DNA of 64,000 nucleotides from contig JANUBW010000002.1 of the NCBI GenBank assembly GCA_024809215.1, positions 744,001 through 808,000 on the forward strand, written 5' to 3'. The notes beneath the pieces were generated by a model. It searched no databases and had not been told where the DNA came from. It was given only the letters and a program-made list of their open reading frames with translations. Position 1 is the first letter of the stretch, and each line of letters begins with the position of its first letter. The stretch comes from Niastella sp. OAS944. Its GTDB lineage: Bacteria; Bacteroidota; Bacteroidia; Chitinophagales; Chitinophagaceae. A program made the translations under genes and the position numbers. This document shows, piece after piece, positions 33,601 through 42,201 of this stretch.

Positions 33601-34587
33601 TTACTTTCTTGAGTACATAACTTCTTTAACCAGGCTAACCGTACGGCCAACGCTAGGTAAAGCAAGTTCAACCAGGTTTGGTGCGTAGTGCAGCGGCGCA
33701 TCGGCTGCTGTAATACGACGGATCGGAGCATCCAGGTAATCGAAACCTTCTTTTTGAATGCGGTAAGCAATCTCAGAAGATACCGAACACATTGGCCATT
33801 GCTCTTCAACGATCACCAGGCGGTTGGTTTTTTTAACGCTTTCGAGGATGGTCATCCAGTCGAGCGGACGAATAGTACGTAAGTCAATTACCTCAGCGCT
33901 AATGCCTTCTTTTTCAAGTTCAGCAGCGGCGCCCAGGGCAACCTTCATCATTTTGTTGTAAGAAACGATAGTAACATCGGTACCCTGCCTCTTAACATCG
34001 GCTTTACCGATTTGGATAATGTATTCTTCTTCAGGCACTTCGCCTTTGTCGCCATACATTACTTCGCTTTCCATGAACATCACGGGATCTTCATCACGGA
34101 TGGCGGCTTTCATCAAACCTTTAGCGTCATATGGAGTTGAAGGAGAAATTACTTTAATACCGGGGATGTTAGCGTAGTAGCTTTCAAAAGCTGTAGAGTG
34201 CTGGGCGCCCAGCTGACCGGCTGAACCATTGGGTCCGCGGAAAACGATAGGACAACCAATTTGTCCGCCGCTCATAGCCAGCATTTTTGAAGCTGTGTTT
34301 AAAATCTGATCCAATGCCAGTACGGCAAAGTTCCAGGTCATGAACTCAACGATAGGACGTAAACCGTTTTGAGCAGCACCTACCGCTATACCGGTGAAAC
34401 CCAGCTCAGCAATAGGGGTGTCAATAATTCTTTTAGGGCCGAATTCTGCCAGCATACCCTGGCTAACTTTATAGGCGCCATTGTATTCAGCTACTTCTTC
34501 ACCCATCAGAAAAACACGGTCGTCTCTCCTCATTTCTTCACTCATAGCTTCGCGGAGCGCTTCGCGAAATGCGATAGATCTTGCCAT
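33601..34587 (-). CDS. pdhB: Pyruvate dehydrogenase E1 component, beta subunit
   Basis: A 328-residue E1-beta subunit. The opening REALREAMSEEMRRDDRVF and MGEEVAEYNGAYKVSQG are diagnostic, followed by GFTGIAVGAAQNGLRPIVEF, HSTAFESYYANIPGIKVISP and the C-terminal transketolase-like domain (VIDLRTIRPLDWMTILESV). With E1-alpha it decarboxylates pyruvate on thiamine diphosphate and feeds acetyl-CoA synthesis. The alpha subunit and E2 genes are not in the window, so pdhB stands alone with its own promoter and terminator. Confidence 0.96.
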   Translation of the reverse strand: MARSIAFREALREAMSEEMRRDDRVFLMGEEVAEYNGAYKVSQGMLAEFGPKRIIDTPIAELGFTGIAVGAAQNGLRPIVEFMTWNFAVLALDQILNTASKMLAMSGGQIGCPIVFRGPNGSAGQLGAQHSTAFESYYANIPGIKVISPSTPYDAKGLMKAAIRDEDPVMFMESEVMYGDKGEVPEEEYIIQIGKADVKRQGTDVTIVSYNKMMKVALGAAAELEKEGISAEVIDLRTIRPLDWMTILESVKKTNRLVIVEEQWPMCSVSSEIAYRIQKEGFDYLDAPIRRITAADAPLHYAPNLVELALPSVGRTVSLVKEVMYSRK

Positions 34588-34612
34588 TCTGTATTCAGTT
34601 TTTAAAACCCGG

Positions 34613-34644
34613 CAAAATTATTGGTTGGCGGCCATAATAACAAA
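34613..34644 (-). promoter_or_regulatory. Putative promoter of pdhB
   Basis: On the minus strand TTTG (34641-34644) is followed after 20 bases by TAATTTTG (34613-34620), an exact TAnnTTTG -7 box. The box ends 25 bases before the pdhB start codon. This is the best match to the Bacteroidota sigma-A consensus noticed in the window. Confidence 0.65.
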
Positions 34645-34817
34645 TTGCCGGGCAATAATAAATTAAATGTCTAAAAGACAGAAAGTCAGGCGAAAAGGCA
34701 GAATGTAGATGCAGGGAGGGTTTGCGTGCTCCAAGGGGCCAAAATATTAATTTCTATTTATCTATTTCCTCCTCACCTTTTCACCCCCGAAAACCGTCCA
34801 CACGTCAAAGTAAATTC

Positions 34818-34845
34818 ATTGCCGCTTTTCCGCGGGCTAGGTTTG
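34818..34845 (+). promoter_or_regulatory. Putative promoter of the acyltransferase operon
   Basis: ATTG (34818-34821) and, 16 bases later, TAGGTTTG (34838-34845), an exact TAnnTTTG box, lie 15 bases before the acyltransferase start codon. Confidence 0.5.
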
Positions 34846-34860
34846 TAGAAAATTAACCTT

Positions 34861-36045
34861 ATGCAACCAACATCAACCCGACAATCTTATTTGGACTGGC
34901 TTCGTATTATATCTATCATTACCGTATTCTTTCTTCATTCATCCATGGCCTATGTAGAAGAATGGGGATGGCACCTTAAGAATAAAGAGACCAGCAACCT
35001 GCTGATGGAAATTAATTTCTGGCTCGGCCGGTTCAGAATGCCCCTGTTGTTTTTCATTTCAGGAACAGTAACATATTTTATGTTGAAAAGCAGAAGTACA
35101 GGGTCATTTATTGGTTTGCGCTTTCGTCGGCTATTCATTCCATTGGTATTTGGTATTCTGGTTGTTGTTCCGCCACAGGTATATATGGAACGATTGACAC
35201 AAGGCTTCAAAGGTAACTTTGCTGAATTTTACTCAACTGTTTTTACCACAGGTACCTACCCGAGCGGCAATTTCAGCTGGCATCACCTGTGGTTTATTGT
35301 TTATTTGTTTTTGTACGATATTTTATTTGCTCCTTTGTTCAAATGGATGATGAGTGAACGTGGAAAAGAACGGCTGGCATTTTTCAATATGTTGGCCAAT
35401 GGTAAATGGATCTATCTTTTACCTGTACCCAGCGTAATAGCCTATATAGCCATGTACATTCATTTTCCCGAAACGCACGATCTTATACATGATTGGGCCA
35501 GGCATGTATACTGGATATTTTTCCTGCTAACGGGATTTACCTGTATTAATTTTCCAGTTTTGATGAACAGTTTGGAAAGAAACCGACGCACGTCGTTCCT
35601 GTTGGCCTTTCTAAGCATAATGCTTATAAATTATTTCCGTTGGAATGATCAGGAACCTAATACATATGCGTATGGCGCATTATATCCAATAACAGCCTGG
35701 GCATGGATCTTCACATTCATTGGGTACGGCAAAAGATATCTGAATAAAAAACATCCCATTCAGAATTATATCAACGAGGCCGTTTACCCGTTCTATATTT
35801 TGCACCAAACGATCATTGTAATAGTGGTATTTTATGTAATAAGGACCAGTGAACCAGTATTAAACAAGTTCCTGTTCACTTTTATAACTTCCTTTGCACT
35901 GGTGATGTGTATTTATCATTTATTTATAAGGCCATATGCCATAATGCGATTTTTGTTTGGAATGAAACCGAAAAAAAAGAAAACAAAGGAGGTGGTAGCA
36001 GAGAAGTCGAATGAGATGATGCAGGCAACGGTTCAAATATCGTAA
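34861..36045 (+). CDS. Acyltransferase-3 family membrane protein
   Basis: A 394-residue integral membrane protein with about ten helices. The opening SYLDWLRIISIITVFFLHSS has the conserved Arg and the His of the acyltransferase-3 family, followed by FRMPLLFFISGTVTYFML. Such proteins O-acylate cell-surface sugars or periplasmic glucans (OpgC-like), using acyl-CoA at the inner membrane. The C-terminus is a Lys-rich cytosolic tail. It precedes a LytS-type kinase by 7 bases, and the kinase overlaps its regulator, so the three are one operon and the acyltransferase may be linked to the signal. Confidence 0.9.
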   Translation: MQPTSTRQSYLDWLRIISIITVFFLHSSMAYVEEWGWHLKNKETSNLLMEINFWLGRFRMPLLFFISGTVTYFMLKSRSTGSFIGLRFRRLFIPLVFGILVVVPPQVYMERLTQGFKGNFAEFYSTVFTTGTYPSGNFSWHHLWFIVYLFLYDILFAPLFKWMMSERGKERLAFFNMLANGKWIYLLPVPSVIAYIAMYIHFPETHDLIHDWARHVYWIFFLLTGFTCINFPVLMNSLERNRRTSFLLAFLSIMLINYFRWNDQEPNTYAYGALYPITAWAWIFTFIGYGKRYLNKKHPIQNYINEAVYPFYILHQTIIVIVVFYVIRTSEPVLNKFLFTFITSFALVMCIYHLFIRPYAIMRFLFGMKPKKKKTKEVVAEKSNEMMQATVQIS

Positions 36046-36052
36046 ATTACAA

Positions 36053-37099
36053 TTGATGAAAAGGTTTTGGAAATATGTATTCCCTGCTTTGTTTGGGCTA
36101 TTGATGTACCTCACGGTGCGGGTGCTCAATGATACCTTGTCGCATTTTAAGGTATGGAAACGAGCATGGTCGATAACCGCCATTGAATTGGTATTTGTAA
36201 TAGGGTCGGGATATATTATCATGTATGCATTTGAAAAACTGTTTCAACGGTTCGATAAAAAACTACAGCACAACATTACATTCAAAACCGTGCTCAGGGA
36301 ATTACTATGGGTAGTAATAATAACAGCAGTGATCAACAATGTTATTGTTACTCCCATGGTAGCCTTAACTGACGATGGCTTAAGCTGGGGCGATTTTGCG
36401 AACATAAATATTATTCCGCTGCTGTATTGCCTGGTATACTACGCGGTGGCGCGAAGCAATAAATTGCTAAAAGCCTATATAAACAATAAATTACTTTTAG
36501 AGAAAATAACCAACGATCACCTGCAAACGGAACTCAAATTCTTAAAGGCGCAATACCATCCGCATTTCTTATTCAATGCATTGAATACGGTATATTTTCA
36601 AATGGACGACAATGTAGCCGAAGCCAAGAAAAGCATAGAAAAGTTCTCTGAACTATTGCGTTATCAGTTGTACGACCAACAACAAACGGTGCCCATAAGC
36701 AGTGAATTGCATTATTTGCAGAATTATATAGATCTGCAACAGGTAAGAAGTTCAGATAAACTACAATTGAAAGTGCATTTCGACAGTTCGTTAAACGAAC
36801 AACAGGTATATCCTTTGCTATTTTTGCCGCTGGCAGAAAATGCCTTTAAATATGTGGGCGGTGATTATTGTATTACCATTGAAGCCCGCAAAGAAAATGA
36901 CCAAATTTGTTTTACCGTAGAAAACTCAACGCCATTGGTCACCGATTGGATAAAAGAAACCAGTTCGCAACCCCGTAATGGCATTGGTTTAGAAAATCTA
37001 AAGCGGCGGTTGGAATTGTTATACCCCAACCAACATACATTTACAATCCATAAAAAAGAAAACAGCTTCTTTGCAGCAATACAATTACAGTTAACATGA
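36053..37099 (+). CDS. Sensor histidine kinase, LytS/YehU type
   Basis: A 348-residue membrane kinase. Four hydrophobic segments fill residues 1-145. The His_kinase domain follows, with the phosphoacceptor His in LKAQYHPHFLFNALNTVYF, and the HATPase domain with LPLAENAFKYV (N box) and NGIGLENLKRRLELLY (G box). It passes phosphate to the LytTR regulator whose start overlaps its stop by 4 bases. The signal is unknown. Confidence 0.94.
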   Translation: MMKRFWKYVFPALFGLLMYLTVRVLNDTLSHFKVWKRAWSITAIELVFVIGSGYIIMYAFEKLFQRFDKKLQHNITFKTVLRELLWVVIITAVINNVIVTPMVALTDDGLSWGDFANINIIPLLYCLVYYAVARSNKLLKAYINNKLLLEKITNDHLQTELKFLKAQYHPHFLFNALNTVYFQMDDNVAEAKKSIEKFSELLRYQLYDQQQTVPISSELHYLQNYIDLQQVRSSDKLQLKVHFDSSLNEQQVYPLLFLPLAENAFKYVGGDYCITIEARKENDQICFTVENSTPLVTDWIKETSSQPRNGIGLENLKRRLELLYPNQHTFTIHKKENSFFAAIQLQLT

Positions 37100-37806
37100 G
37101 TGTAATCATAAAGTGTGTAATAACCGACGACGAACCTTTAGCCCGCAAGGGCTTACAAGGGTATATTGAAAAGATCGACTTTTTACAATTGACAGGCGTT
37201 TGCGAAGATGCCATTCAATTAAACTCCTTACTAAAACAGCAATCGGCCGACCTGCTCTTTCTCGATATAGAAATGCCCTATGTTACAGGTATCGATTTCC
37301 TAAAAAACACACCCCAGCCGCCAAAAGTGATCTTCACTACGGCTTATGAGCAGTATGCTATAAAAGGCTACGAGCTCGATGTGCTGGACTATTTATTGAA
37401 ACCCATTTCCTTCGAACGCTTTTTAAAAGCCGCGAACAAAGCTTACGATTTCTTTGCAAGCACTTCGGCCAAAGAAGCCAGTTACCTGTTTATTAAAACA
37501 GATAACAAACTGGAGAAAGTGAATTTAGATGAATTGCTGTTTGTAGAGGCCATGGAAAACTATGTAGCGCTATATACCGCCGATAAAAAGCTTATCACCC
37601 ACTCTACGTTAAAAGCCTTACAGGAGAAGTTGCCAGCCGCCCGGTTCATTCAGCCGCATAAATCGTACCTGGTGAACATTCAATGCATACAGTCAATTGA
37701 AGGCAACATATTGCATATTGGCGGCAAGTATCAGATACCTATATCCAAGTATCAGAAGGATGAGGTGATGGAGAGGATAGTGAATAATAAGTTGTTGAGG
37801 AGGTAG
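37096..37806 (+). CDS. LytTR-family response regulator
   Basis: A 236-residue response regulator. The receiver domain has CVITDDEPLARKGLQGYI and the phosphoacceptor Asp in LLFLDIEMPYVTGIDF. The LytTR DNA-binding domain (about 135-236) has LDELLFVEAMENYVALYT and ARFIQPHKSYLVNI. It is coupled to the kinase by a 4-base overlap. A perfect 11-bp inverted repeat begins at its stop codon. Confidence 0.95.
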   Translation: MSVIIKCVITDDEPLARKGLQGYIEKIDFLQLTGVCEDAIQLNSLLKQQSADLLFLDIEMPYVTGIDFLKNTPQPPKVIFTTAYEQYAIKGYELDVLDYLLKPISFERFLKAANKAYDFFASTSAKEASYLFIKTDNKLEKVNLDELLFVEAMENYVALYTADKKLITHSTLKALQEKLPAARFIQPHKSYLVNIQCIQSIEGNILHIGGKYQIPISKYQKDEVMERIVNNKLLRR

Positions 37807-37840
37807 GTTATCGCAAATTGCGATAACCTCATTTGTCTTT
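37806..37840 (+). terminator. Probable terminator of the LytS/LytTR operon
   Basis: A perfect inverted repeat GGTTATCGCAA / TTGCGATAACC starts at the last base of the stop codon and is followed by TCATTTGTCTTT. The T-run is weak. Confidence 0.5.
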
Positions 37841-37911
37841 TAAATATTTTCGCATGTATGGTTCGAGTTCTTTAAAGGCCTTGGGGAATTTCTTTTTTCG
37901 ATTTTTCAAAT

Positions 37912-38049
37912 ATGTATCTCCCACCCATTACCCGCGATAGAAAACCTGTGTTCTATCGCACCGGCTTACTTTATAAGGCACCCACATGGTTCCTCCAGCT
38001 GAAACAAGATAACTCGCCCCTCTTCGGCATAAAATTGTATCGCCCTTAA
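37912..38049 (+). CDS. Candidate small ORF, unrecognised
   Basis: A 45-residue frame beginning MYLPPITRDRKPVFYRTG and ending PLFGIKLYRP. The aromatic- and proline-rich sequence looks protein-like rather than random, and might be a remnant of a larger gene. Its stop overlaps the stop of the zinc-ribbon gene on the other strand. The stem GCGATAGAA / TTCTATCGC (37934-37959) lies inside it. No Shine-Dalgarno sequence is evident. Doubtful. Confidence 0.25.
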   Translation: MYLPPITRDRKPVFYRTGLLYKAPTWFLQLKQDNSPLFGIKLYRP

Positions 38050-38459
38050 TCACTACCCTTCGCCACAGGATACCTCCTCTCCCCCGGAAAATGCTTCTTC
38101 CGGGTGTCTTTTACAACTAACACCTTTTCAGTATCGATGGACTTATACCCATATTCATAACAGTAATAATACGGATCATTTTCTTTGGTGGTAAAGTATT
38201 GAGTGAAGTATTCAAACTGAAAACCCTTTTCCACTAACTTCTTCCGCTCAACTACCCTTACCTTTTTCTCAAGCCCCGACAACATATCTTCCAGAATCCT
38301 CCTGTTCTTCCGTAATATATTATTGATGTTTCGCACCACCGGAATGGAATAACTATATAACCGGTTGTTGTAGTTGTTCCGGCATGAATCGTCGCAGAAT
38401 TTCTTATCCGTGCGGCCTTTAATAGGCCTCTCGCAGGCCAGACAGTTCTTAGCAGTCAT
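38046..38459 (-). CDS. Zinc-ribbon protein, unrecognised (DUF2116-like)
   Basis: A 137-residue protein from the ATG at 38459; a TTG two codons earlier is less likely. The N-terminus carries a four-cysteine zinc ribbon, CLACERPIKGRTDKKFCDDSC (Cys-x2-Cys, then Cys-x3-Cys), as in DUF2116-like proteins. The rest is basic and helical (RNINNILRKNRRILEDMLSG), ending in a Tyr-rich strand region. It is divergent from ssb across 216 bases, a pairing that hints at a role in nucleic-acid handling, but nothing in the sequence proves it. Confidence 0.75.
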   Translation of the reverse strand: MTAKNCLACERPIKGRTDKKFCDDSCRNNYNNRLYSYSIPVVRNINNILRKNRRILEDMLSGLEKKVRVVERKKLVEKGFQFEYFTQYFTTKENDPYYYCYEYGYKSIDTEKVLVVKDTRKKHFPGERRYPVAKGSD

Positions 38460-38675
38460 TATCAAAGGTTTGAATGGCTATTTGATAATGAAAAATACAA
38501 AAAAAATAATATGTAACCGACATGCAAGCGCTTAAAAAGCGGATTTAAGCGGTTACGAAGCGAGTGTAAAGTGTTTAAAAACCGAACAACGGTTTTCGCG
38601 GATCGCATCTTTGTGTGGTCAATCGAACGGCGCCCGGTAGACTGAAATAATTAATCAAATTTAAAAACTAAAGTT

Positions 38676-39083
38676 ATGTCTGCAATTAGAAATAAAGTTC
38701 AACTTATTGGCAATTTGGGTCAGGAACCAGAAATACGTGTTACCGAGAACGGTAAAAAACTTGCCCGGTTTTCTATCGCAACGAATGATACCTACCGCAA
38801 TGGTAAAGGTGTAAGAGTTACAGATACTACCTGGCACAACGTTATAGCCTGGGGCAAACTCGCCGATATAACCGAAAGGTATCTAACTAAAGGAAAGCAG
38901 GTAGCCATAAGTGGTAAACTGGTTCATCACAGTTACATCGATAAAAATGGTATCAAACGATACGTTACCGAAATAGTACTAAACGAACTGCTTATGTTGG
39001 GTGGCGCTTACAAAACACAAGTTGATCCGCAGGTATGGGAAGAAGATGTGATTACCGAAGCTGATGCTGAAATGGAGGCATAA
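38676..39083 (+). CDS. ssb: Single-stranded DNA-binding protein
   Basis: A 135-residue SSB with one OB fold: NKVQLIGNLGQEPEIRVT, GKKLARFSIATNDTY, TTWHNVIAWGKLADITERYL and KGKQVAISGKLVHHSYIDK. The C-terminal tail is acidic (TEADAEMEA) but lacks the conserved D-D-D-I-P-F tip that recruits partner proteins, and the length is short, so this is probably an accessory rather than the housekeeping SSB. The region before it holds an AAAACCG / CGGTTTT inverted repeat (38577-38594) and repeated AAGCG words. Confidence 0.95.
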   Translation: MSAIRNKVQLIGNLGQEPEIRVTENGKKLARFSIATNDTYRNGKGVRVTDTTWHNVIAWGKLADITERYLTKGKQVAISGKLVHHSYIDKNGIKRYVTEIVLNELLMLGGAYKTQVDPQVWEEDVITEADAEMEA

Positions 39084-39462
39084 ATATAATTACCGGCACC
39101 AGATACTCTTTGCAAAACTCCCCGGTATGGTGTTGTACAATTGCTCATAGTGAGCCTAAAATCCAGCTTATATATTAATACAGCAAATGCCGTATACCAT
39201 GTTCACGTTGGGCAATTTACAACCCAAACAACCAAAGTACCAATAATTTGTAACCAGGAACTATAAAAGGCCCTGTAAAAAATCAATAACAGTAGTTGTG
39301 TGTTTCCATGTATAAACCTCCGAACAGGCGTGAGGTTGCGGGCTAATGTATAAGAATGCATATACAATGAGAGTTTGCTAAGGATCGTACCTCTTTGAAA
39401 GCCTTTATATGCAAACTTATTTCATGCCACAACCAAAGCCATGTTCCTGACGTTTAGTAGGG
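39084..39462. other. Intergenic region after ssb
   Basis: About 380 bases with no coding frame of note. The only structure seen is a weak hairpin AACCTC / GAGGTT near 39316-39338. A terminator at 39463 closes the region. Confidence 0.55.
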
Positions 39463-39491
39463 AAAACCGCCGATGTCTATCGGTGGTTTTT
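39463..39491. terminator. Bidirectional intrinsic terminator
   Basis: A 12-bp stem AAAACCGCCGAT / ATCGGTGGTTTT (one G-T pair) with a GTCT loop lies between ssb (plus, 380 bases upstream) and the GNAT gene (minus, 6 bases away). T-runs are present on both strands. Confidence 0.8.
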
Positions 39492-39496
39492 ATAAA

Positions 39497-40015
39497 CTAT
39501 AACACCTTCTTCATAAGCAGGTCGGTTTGCGCATCATCACCTAACATAAACACATGATTGCCGAATTGCTCAAAGCCCCATTTTGTATAAAATGAAATGG
39601 CCTTATAGTTCTTTTCCCAAACTCCTAACCATATCACTTTTGCATCTCTTTGCCGGGCAATGTCAATACAGCGTTGCATCAATGCACTCCCCACACCTTT
39701 ACCAATACTTGTTTGGACGGCATATATCCTGGCGATTTCTATGGCTGATCCATAAATAAGCAGCTTAGCGTCGGTAGCGTCGCGTAACCGTACGTAGGCT
39801 ACTGCTTCATTACCATCATATGCCAGTAAAAAAGTATTACCCGATGCGCCTACTTCTTCAATTAACTTTTCCCGGGTGAATGTTTCATTCAGGAACTTAT
39901 CCATATCAGCCTTTGTGTTATCGGCCGCAAACGAATCATAAAATGTTTGCCGGCTCAAGTCTGCTATTAAAGCTGCATCTGCTGCTGTTGCTTCTTTTAT
40001 TATAATCTCATTCAT
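39497..40015 (-). CDS. GNAT-family N-acetyltransferase
   Basis: A 172-residue acetyltransferase. The opening IIIKEATAADAALIADLSRQTF is the first strand and helix. Acetyl-CoA binding is marked by IARIYAVQTSIGKGVGSALM (the R/Q-x2-G-x-G/A loop), and the C-terminus has WLGVWEKNYKAISFYTKWGF. The substrate is not predictable; spermidine/spermine-type or small-molecule acetylation is common for this subgroup. Confidence 0.92.
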   Translation of the reverse strand: MNEIIIKEATAADAALIADLSRQTFYDSFAADNTKADMDKFLNETFTREKLIEEVGASGNTFLLAYDGNEAVAYVRLRDATDAKLLIYGSAIEIARIYAVQTSIGKGVGSALMQRCIDIARQRDAKVIWLGVWEKNYKAISFYTKWGFEQFGNHVFMLGDDAQTDLLMKKVL

Positions 40016-40019
40016 ACTA

Positions 40020-40047
40020 CAAATGTATTGCTGTTCTATAATTCAAA
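40020..40047 (-). promoter_or_regulatory. Putative promoter of the GNAT gene
   Basis: On the minus strand TTTG (40044-40047), a 16-base spacer and TACATTTG (40020-40027), an exact TAnnTTTG box ending 4 bases before the start codon. If used, the mRNA would be leaderless or nearly so. Confidence 0.5.
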
Positions 40048-40176
40048 CTTGTATTGATTTATATCATTTTTTGCTGCCATATATTCTTTGTAACTTTTCT
40101 ATACCCTTTACCTATAGCCTTTCTCCGTCCTATCTGCCCTTCTACTATTTAATTAACTCCAAAAAACTGCTTAAAC

Positions 40177-40896
40177 ATGAGAAAGTTCTTTCTCTGCTTG
40201 CTATTGCTTCCATGCATTGCTATAAGCCAAACTAAAAACGTAATAAGTGTATTCAGAGCATTCCCAAAAACTGATAAGGTTACCGAATTTGAAAAAGCCC
40301 TTACCGCTCATGCGCAAAAGTATCATACCGGTGAATGGAAGTGGCGCGTATTCGACATTCTCTCCGGCCCCGATGCCGGAGGCTATCACGTTGCCGAAGG
40401 CCCAAACAGTTGGGCCCAGCTCGATGAACGTAAAGACATCAGCAAAGAACATATGGCCGATTGGAACAGCAACATCTCTCCTTTAACAACCGGCCAGGGC
40501 ATGCAAGGCTATGCTGTGTATCGTGAAGATCTTAGCTCAGTACCATTACTTGAATCTTCAGAAAAAATGGCCGTCACACATGTATTTCCCAAACAAGGTT
40601 ATAGCGATACCATTGCAGCAATAATTAAAAAAGTAAAAGTAGTATGGCAAAAAAGTACTGAACCGGTGGCCGTTTTTCAGGCTTCAGGATCAGGCCCCAG
40701 TCAGTTCATTCTGGTGTTCCGTTATAAAACAGGCTGGAAAGAAAGAGACCCCAGCTTTAGAAAACCATTTATGGAAAGATACAAAGCCGAATACAATGAT
40801 AGCGGATATAACGATTACATGGCTGCCATTCAACAGTTTGTTGAAAAAAGCTGGACTGAACTACTTTCCTACCGGGCCGACTTGAGCTCTAAATAA
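40177..40896 (+). CDS. Secreted protein of unknown function, possible duplicated alpha+beta barrel
   Basis: A 239-residue protein with a signal peptide (MRKFFLCLLLLPCIAISQ). Two halves look alike in outline: NVISVFRAFPKTDKVTEFEK and AVTHVFPKQGYSDTIAAIIK each open with a strand followed by a helix, and each ends in a strand (GYHVAEGP, FILVFRYK). This is the pattern of two fused dimeric alpha+beta-barrel (EthD/ABM-like) domains, an inference from the pattern only. Acting outside the cytoplasm. A terminator follows at 40902. Confidence 0.7.
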   Translation: MRKFFLCLLLLPCIAISQTKNVISVFRAFPKTDKVTEFEKALTAHAQKYHTGEWKWRVFDILSGPDAGGYHVAEGPNSWAQLDERKDISKEHMADWNSNISPLTTGQGMQGYAVYREDLSSVPLLESSEKMAVTHVFPKQGYSDTIAAIIKKVKVVWQKSTEPVAVFQASGSGPSQFILVFRYKTGWKERDPSFRKPFMERYKAEYNDSGYNDYMAAIQQFVEKSWTELLSYRADLSSK

Positions 40897-40901
40897 ACTA
40901 A

Positions 40902-40933
40902 AAGGTCCCGACTAAAACCGGGACCTTCTTTAT
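40902..40933. terminator. Intrinsic terminator between convergent genes
   Basis: The stem AAGGTCCCG / CGGGACCTT with loop ACTAAAAC is followed by CTTTATT. It serves the secreted-protein gene (plus) and possibly the thiolase gene (minus). Confidence 0.82.
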
Positions 40934-40946
40934 TAAGTTTATATTA

Positions 40947-42131
40947 TTACACATTCTCGATCACCATGGCCGAAGCACCGCCACCGCCATTACAAATTCC
41001 CGCAGCACCGTACTTAGCATTATTATGCTTCAACACATTTATAAGTGTAACAACAATGCGCGCCCCGCTGGCGCCTAACGGATGACCCAACGAAACAGCC
41101 CCCCCATGTACGTTAACCTTTGCCGGATCAAGCTTCATTCGTTTGGTATTTTCTATTCCCACAACTGAGAACGCTTCATTCAGCTCCCAATAATCAATAT
41201 CGGTCATTTTCAAACCAGCTTTTGCTACTGCTTTGGGAACTGCCAATGCAGGCGTAGTAGTAAACCATTCCGGCGCCTGCTCGGCATCGGCAAAAGAAAC
41301 AATTTTAGCTATCGGCTTTAAACCAAGCTCGTCCGCTTTTTCCTTACTCATCAATACCAACGCAGCCGCACCATCATTCATGGTACTTGCATTGGCGGCC
41401 GTAACGGTGCCATCTTTTTGGAAAGCAGGCTTCAGCTCAGGTATTTTATCAAACTTTACATTAAACGGCTCTTCGTCTTTATAGAATTTTATAGGATCGC
41501 CTTTGCGTTGTGGAATTTCAACAGGCACCACCTCATTGGTAAACTTTCCATCGGCCCAGGCAGCCTGACTACGTTTGTAACTTTCAATGGCAAATGCATC
41601 CTGATCGTCACGACTAATTCCACATTCCCTGGCACACAGTTCTGCGGCGTTACCCATCGCTTGTCCATTGTACACATCGGTTAACCCATCTTTTGCCAAA
41701 CCATCAATAAGTCCGGCATTGCCATATTTGTTGCCCCAACGCATACTATCTACATAAAATGGCACATTGCTCATGCTTTCCATTCCTCCGGCAATTACAA
41801 TATCAGCATCACCCAGCGCAATGCTCTGCGCTGCCTGGGCAATGGCTTTCATACCACTGGCGCAAACTTTATTAACGGTAGTGCAATTCACCTCATCGGG
41901 CAGGCCGGCAAACTTCGCCGCCTGGCGGGCAGGCGCCTGTCCAAGGTTAGCTTGTATAACACAACCCATTAATACGTCCTGTACCTGATTGGGTTGCAAT
42001 CCCGCTTTTTCGAGCGCCGCCTTTATGGCAATAGCGCCCAATTTAGTCGCGGTAAAGTCTTTTAAACTGCCGCCGAAGCTGCCCATGGGTGTCCGTACTG
42101 CAGAAATGATATACACTTCTTTCTTATTCAT
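40947..42131 (-). CDS. atoB: Acetyl-CoA C-acetyltransferase (thiolase)
   Basis: A 394-residue thiolase from the ATG at 42131 (MNKKEVYIISAVRTPMG); a start nine codons upstream is out of line with the family. The acylated Cys is in VNKVCASGMKAIAQAAQS; the catalytic His is in NVHGGAVSLGHPLGASGARI and the second Cys in GAAGICNGGGGASAMVIE. It condenses two acetyl-CoA or cleaves 3-oxoacyl-CoA. A dyad at 42188 resembling a TetR-type operator for degradation genes lies upstream. It is monocistronic. Confidence 0.95.
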   Translation of the reverse strand: MNKKEVYIISAVRTPMGSFGGSLKDFTATKLGAIAIKAALEKAGLQPNQVQDVLMGCVIQANLGQAPARQAAKFAGLPDEVNCTTVNKVCASGMKAIAQAAQSIALGDADIVIAGGMESMSNVPFYVDSMRWGNKYGNAGLIDGLAKDGLTDVYNGQAMGNAAELCARECGISRDDQDAFAIESYKRSQAAWADGKFTNEVVPVEIPQRKGDPIKFYKDEEPFNVKFDKIPELKPAFQKDGTVTAANASTMNDGAAALVLMSKEKADELGLKPIAKIVSFADAEQAPEWFTTTPALAVPKAVAKAGLKMTDIDYWELNEAFSVVGIENTKRMKLDPAKVNVHGGAVSLGHPLGASGARIVVTLINVLKHNNAKYGAAGICNGGGGASAMVIENV

Positions 42132-42171
42132 ATAGTAAGTTCTGTTTAGTAAGATCAAGGTTCAAACAGAG

Positions 42172-42201
42172 CAAAGATATGGTTTTACTAACAATCGTTA
42201 G
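42172..42201. promoter_or_regulatory. Thiolase -7 box with upstream dyad CTAACAATCGTTAG
   Basis: On the minus strand TATCTTTG (42172-42179) is an exact TAnnTTTG box 40 bases before the thiolase start. Nine bases further upstream, 42188-42201, lies CTAACAATCGTTAG, 5-bp arms with a 4-base centre, close to the dyads bound by TetR-family regulators of fatty-acid or phenylacetate degradation. No such regulator is adjacent. Confidence 0.5.

Noticed and set aside
38676-39083. Mobile element origin of ssb
   Set aside because: The short SSB and the neighbouring zinc-ribbon gene hinted at a mobile element, but no integrase, relaxase, att site or tRNA flank is seen.
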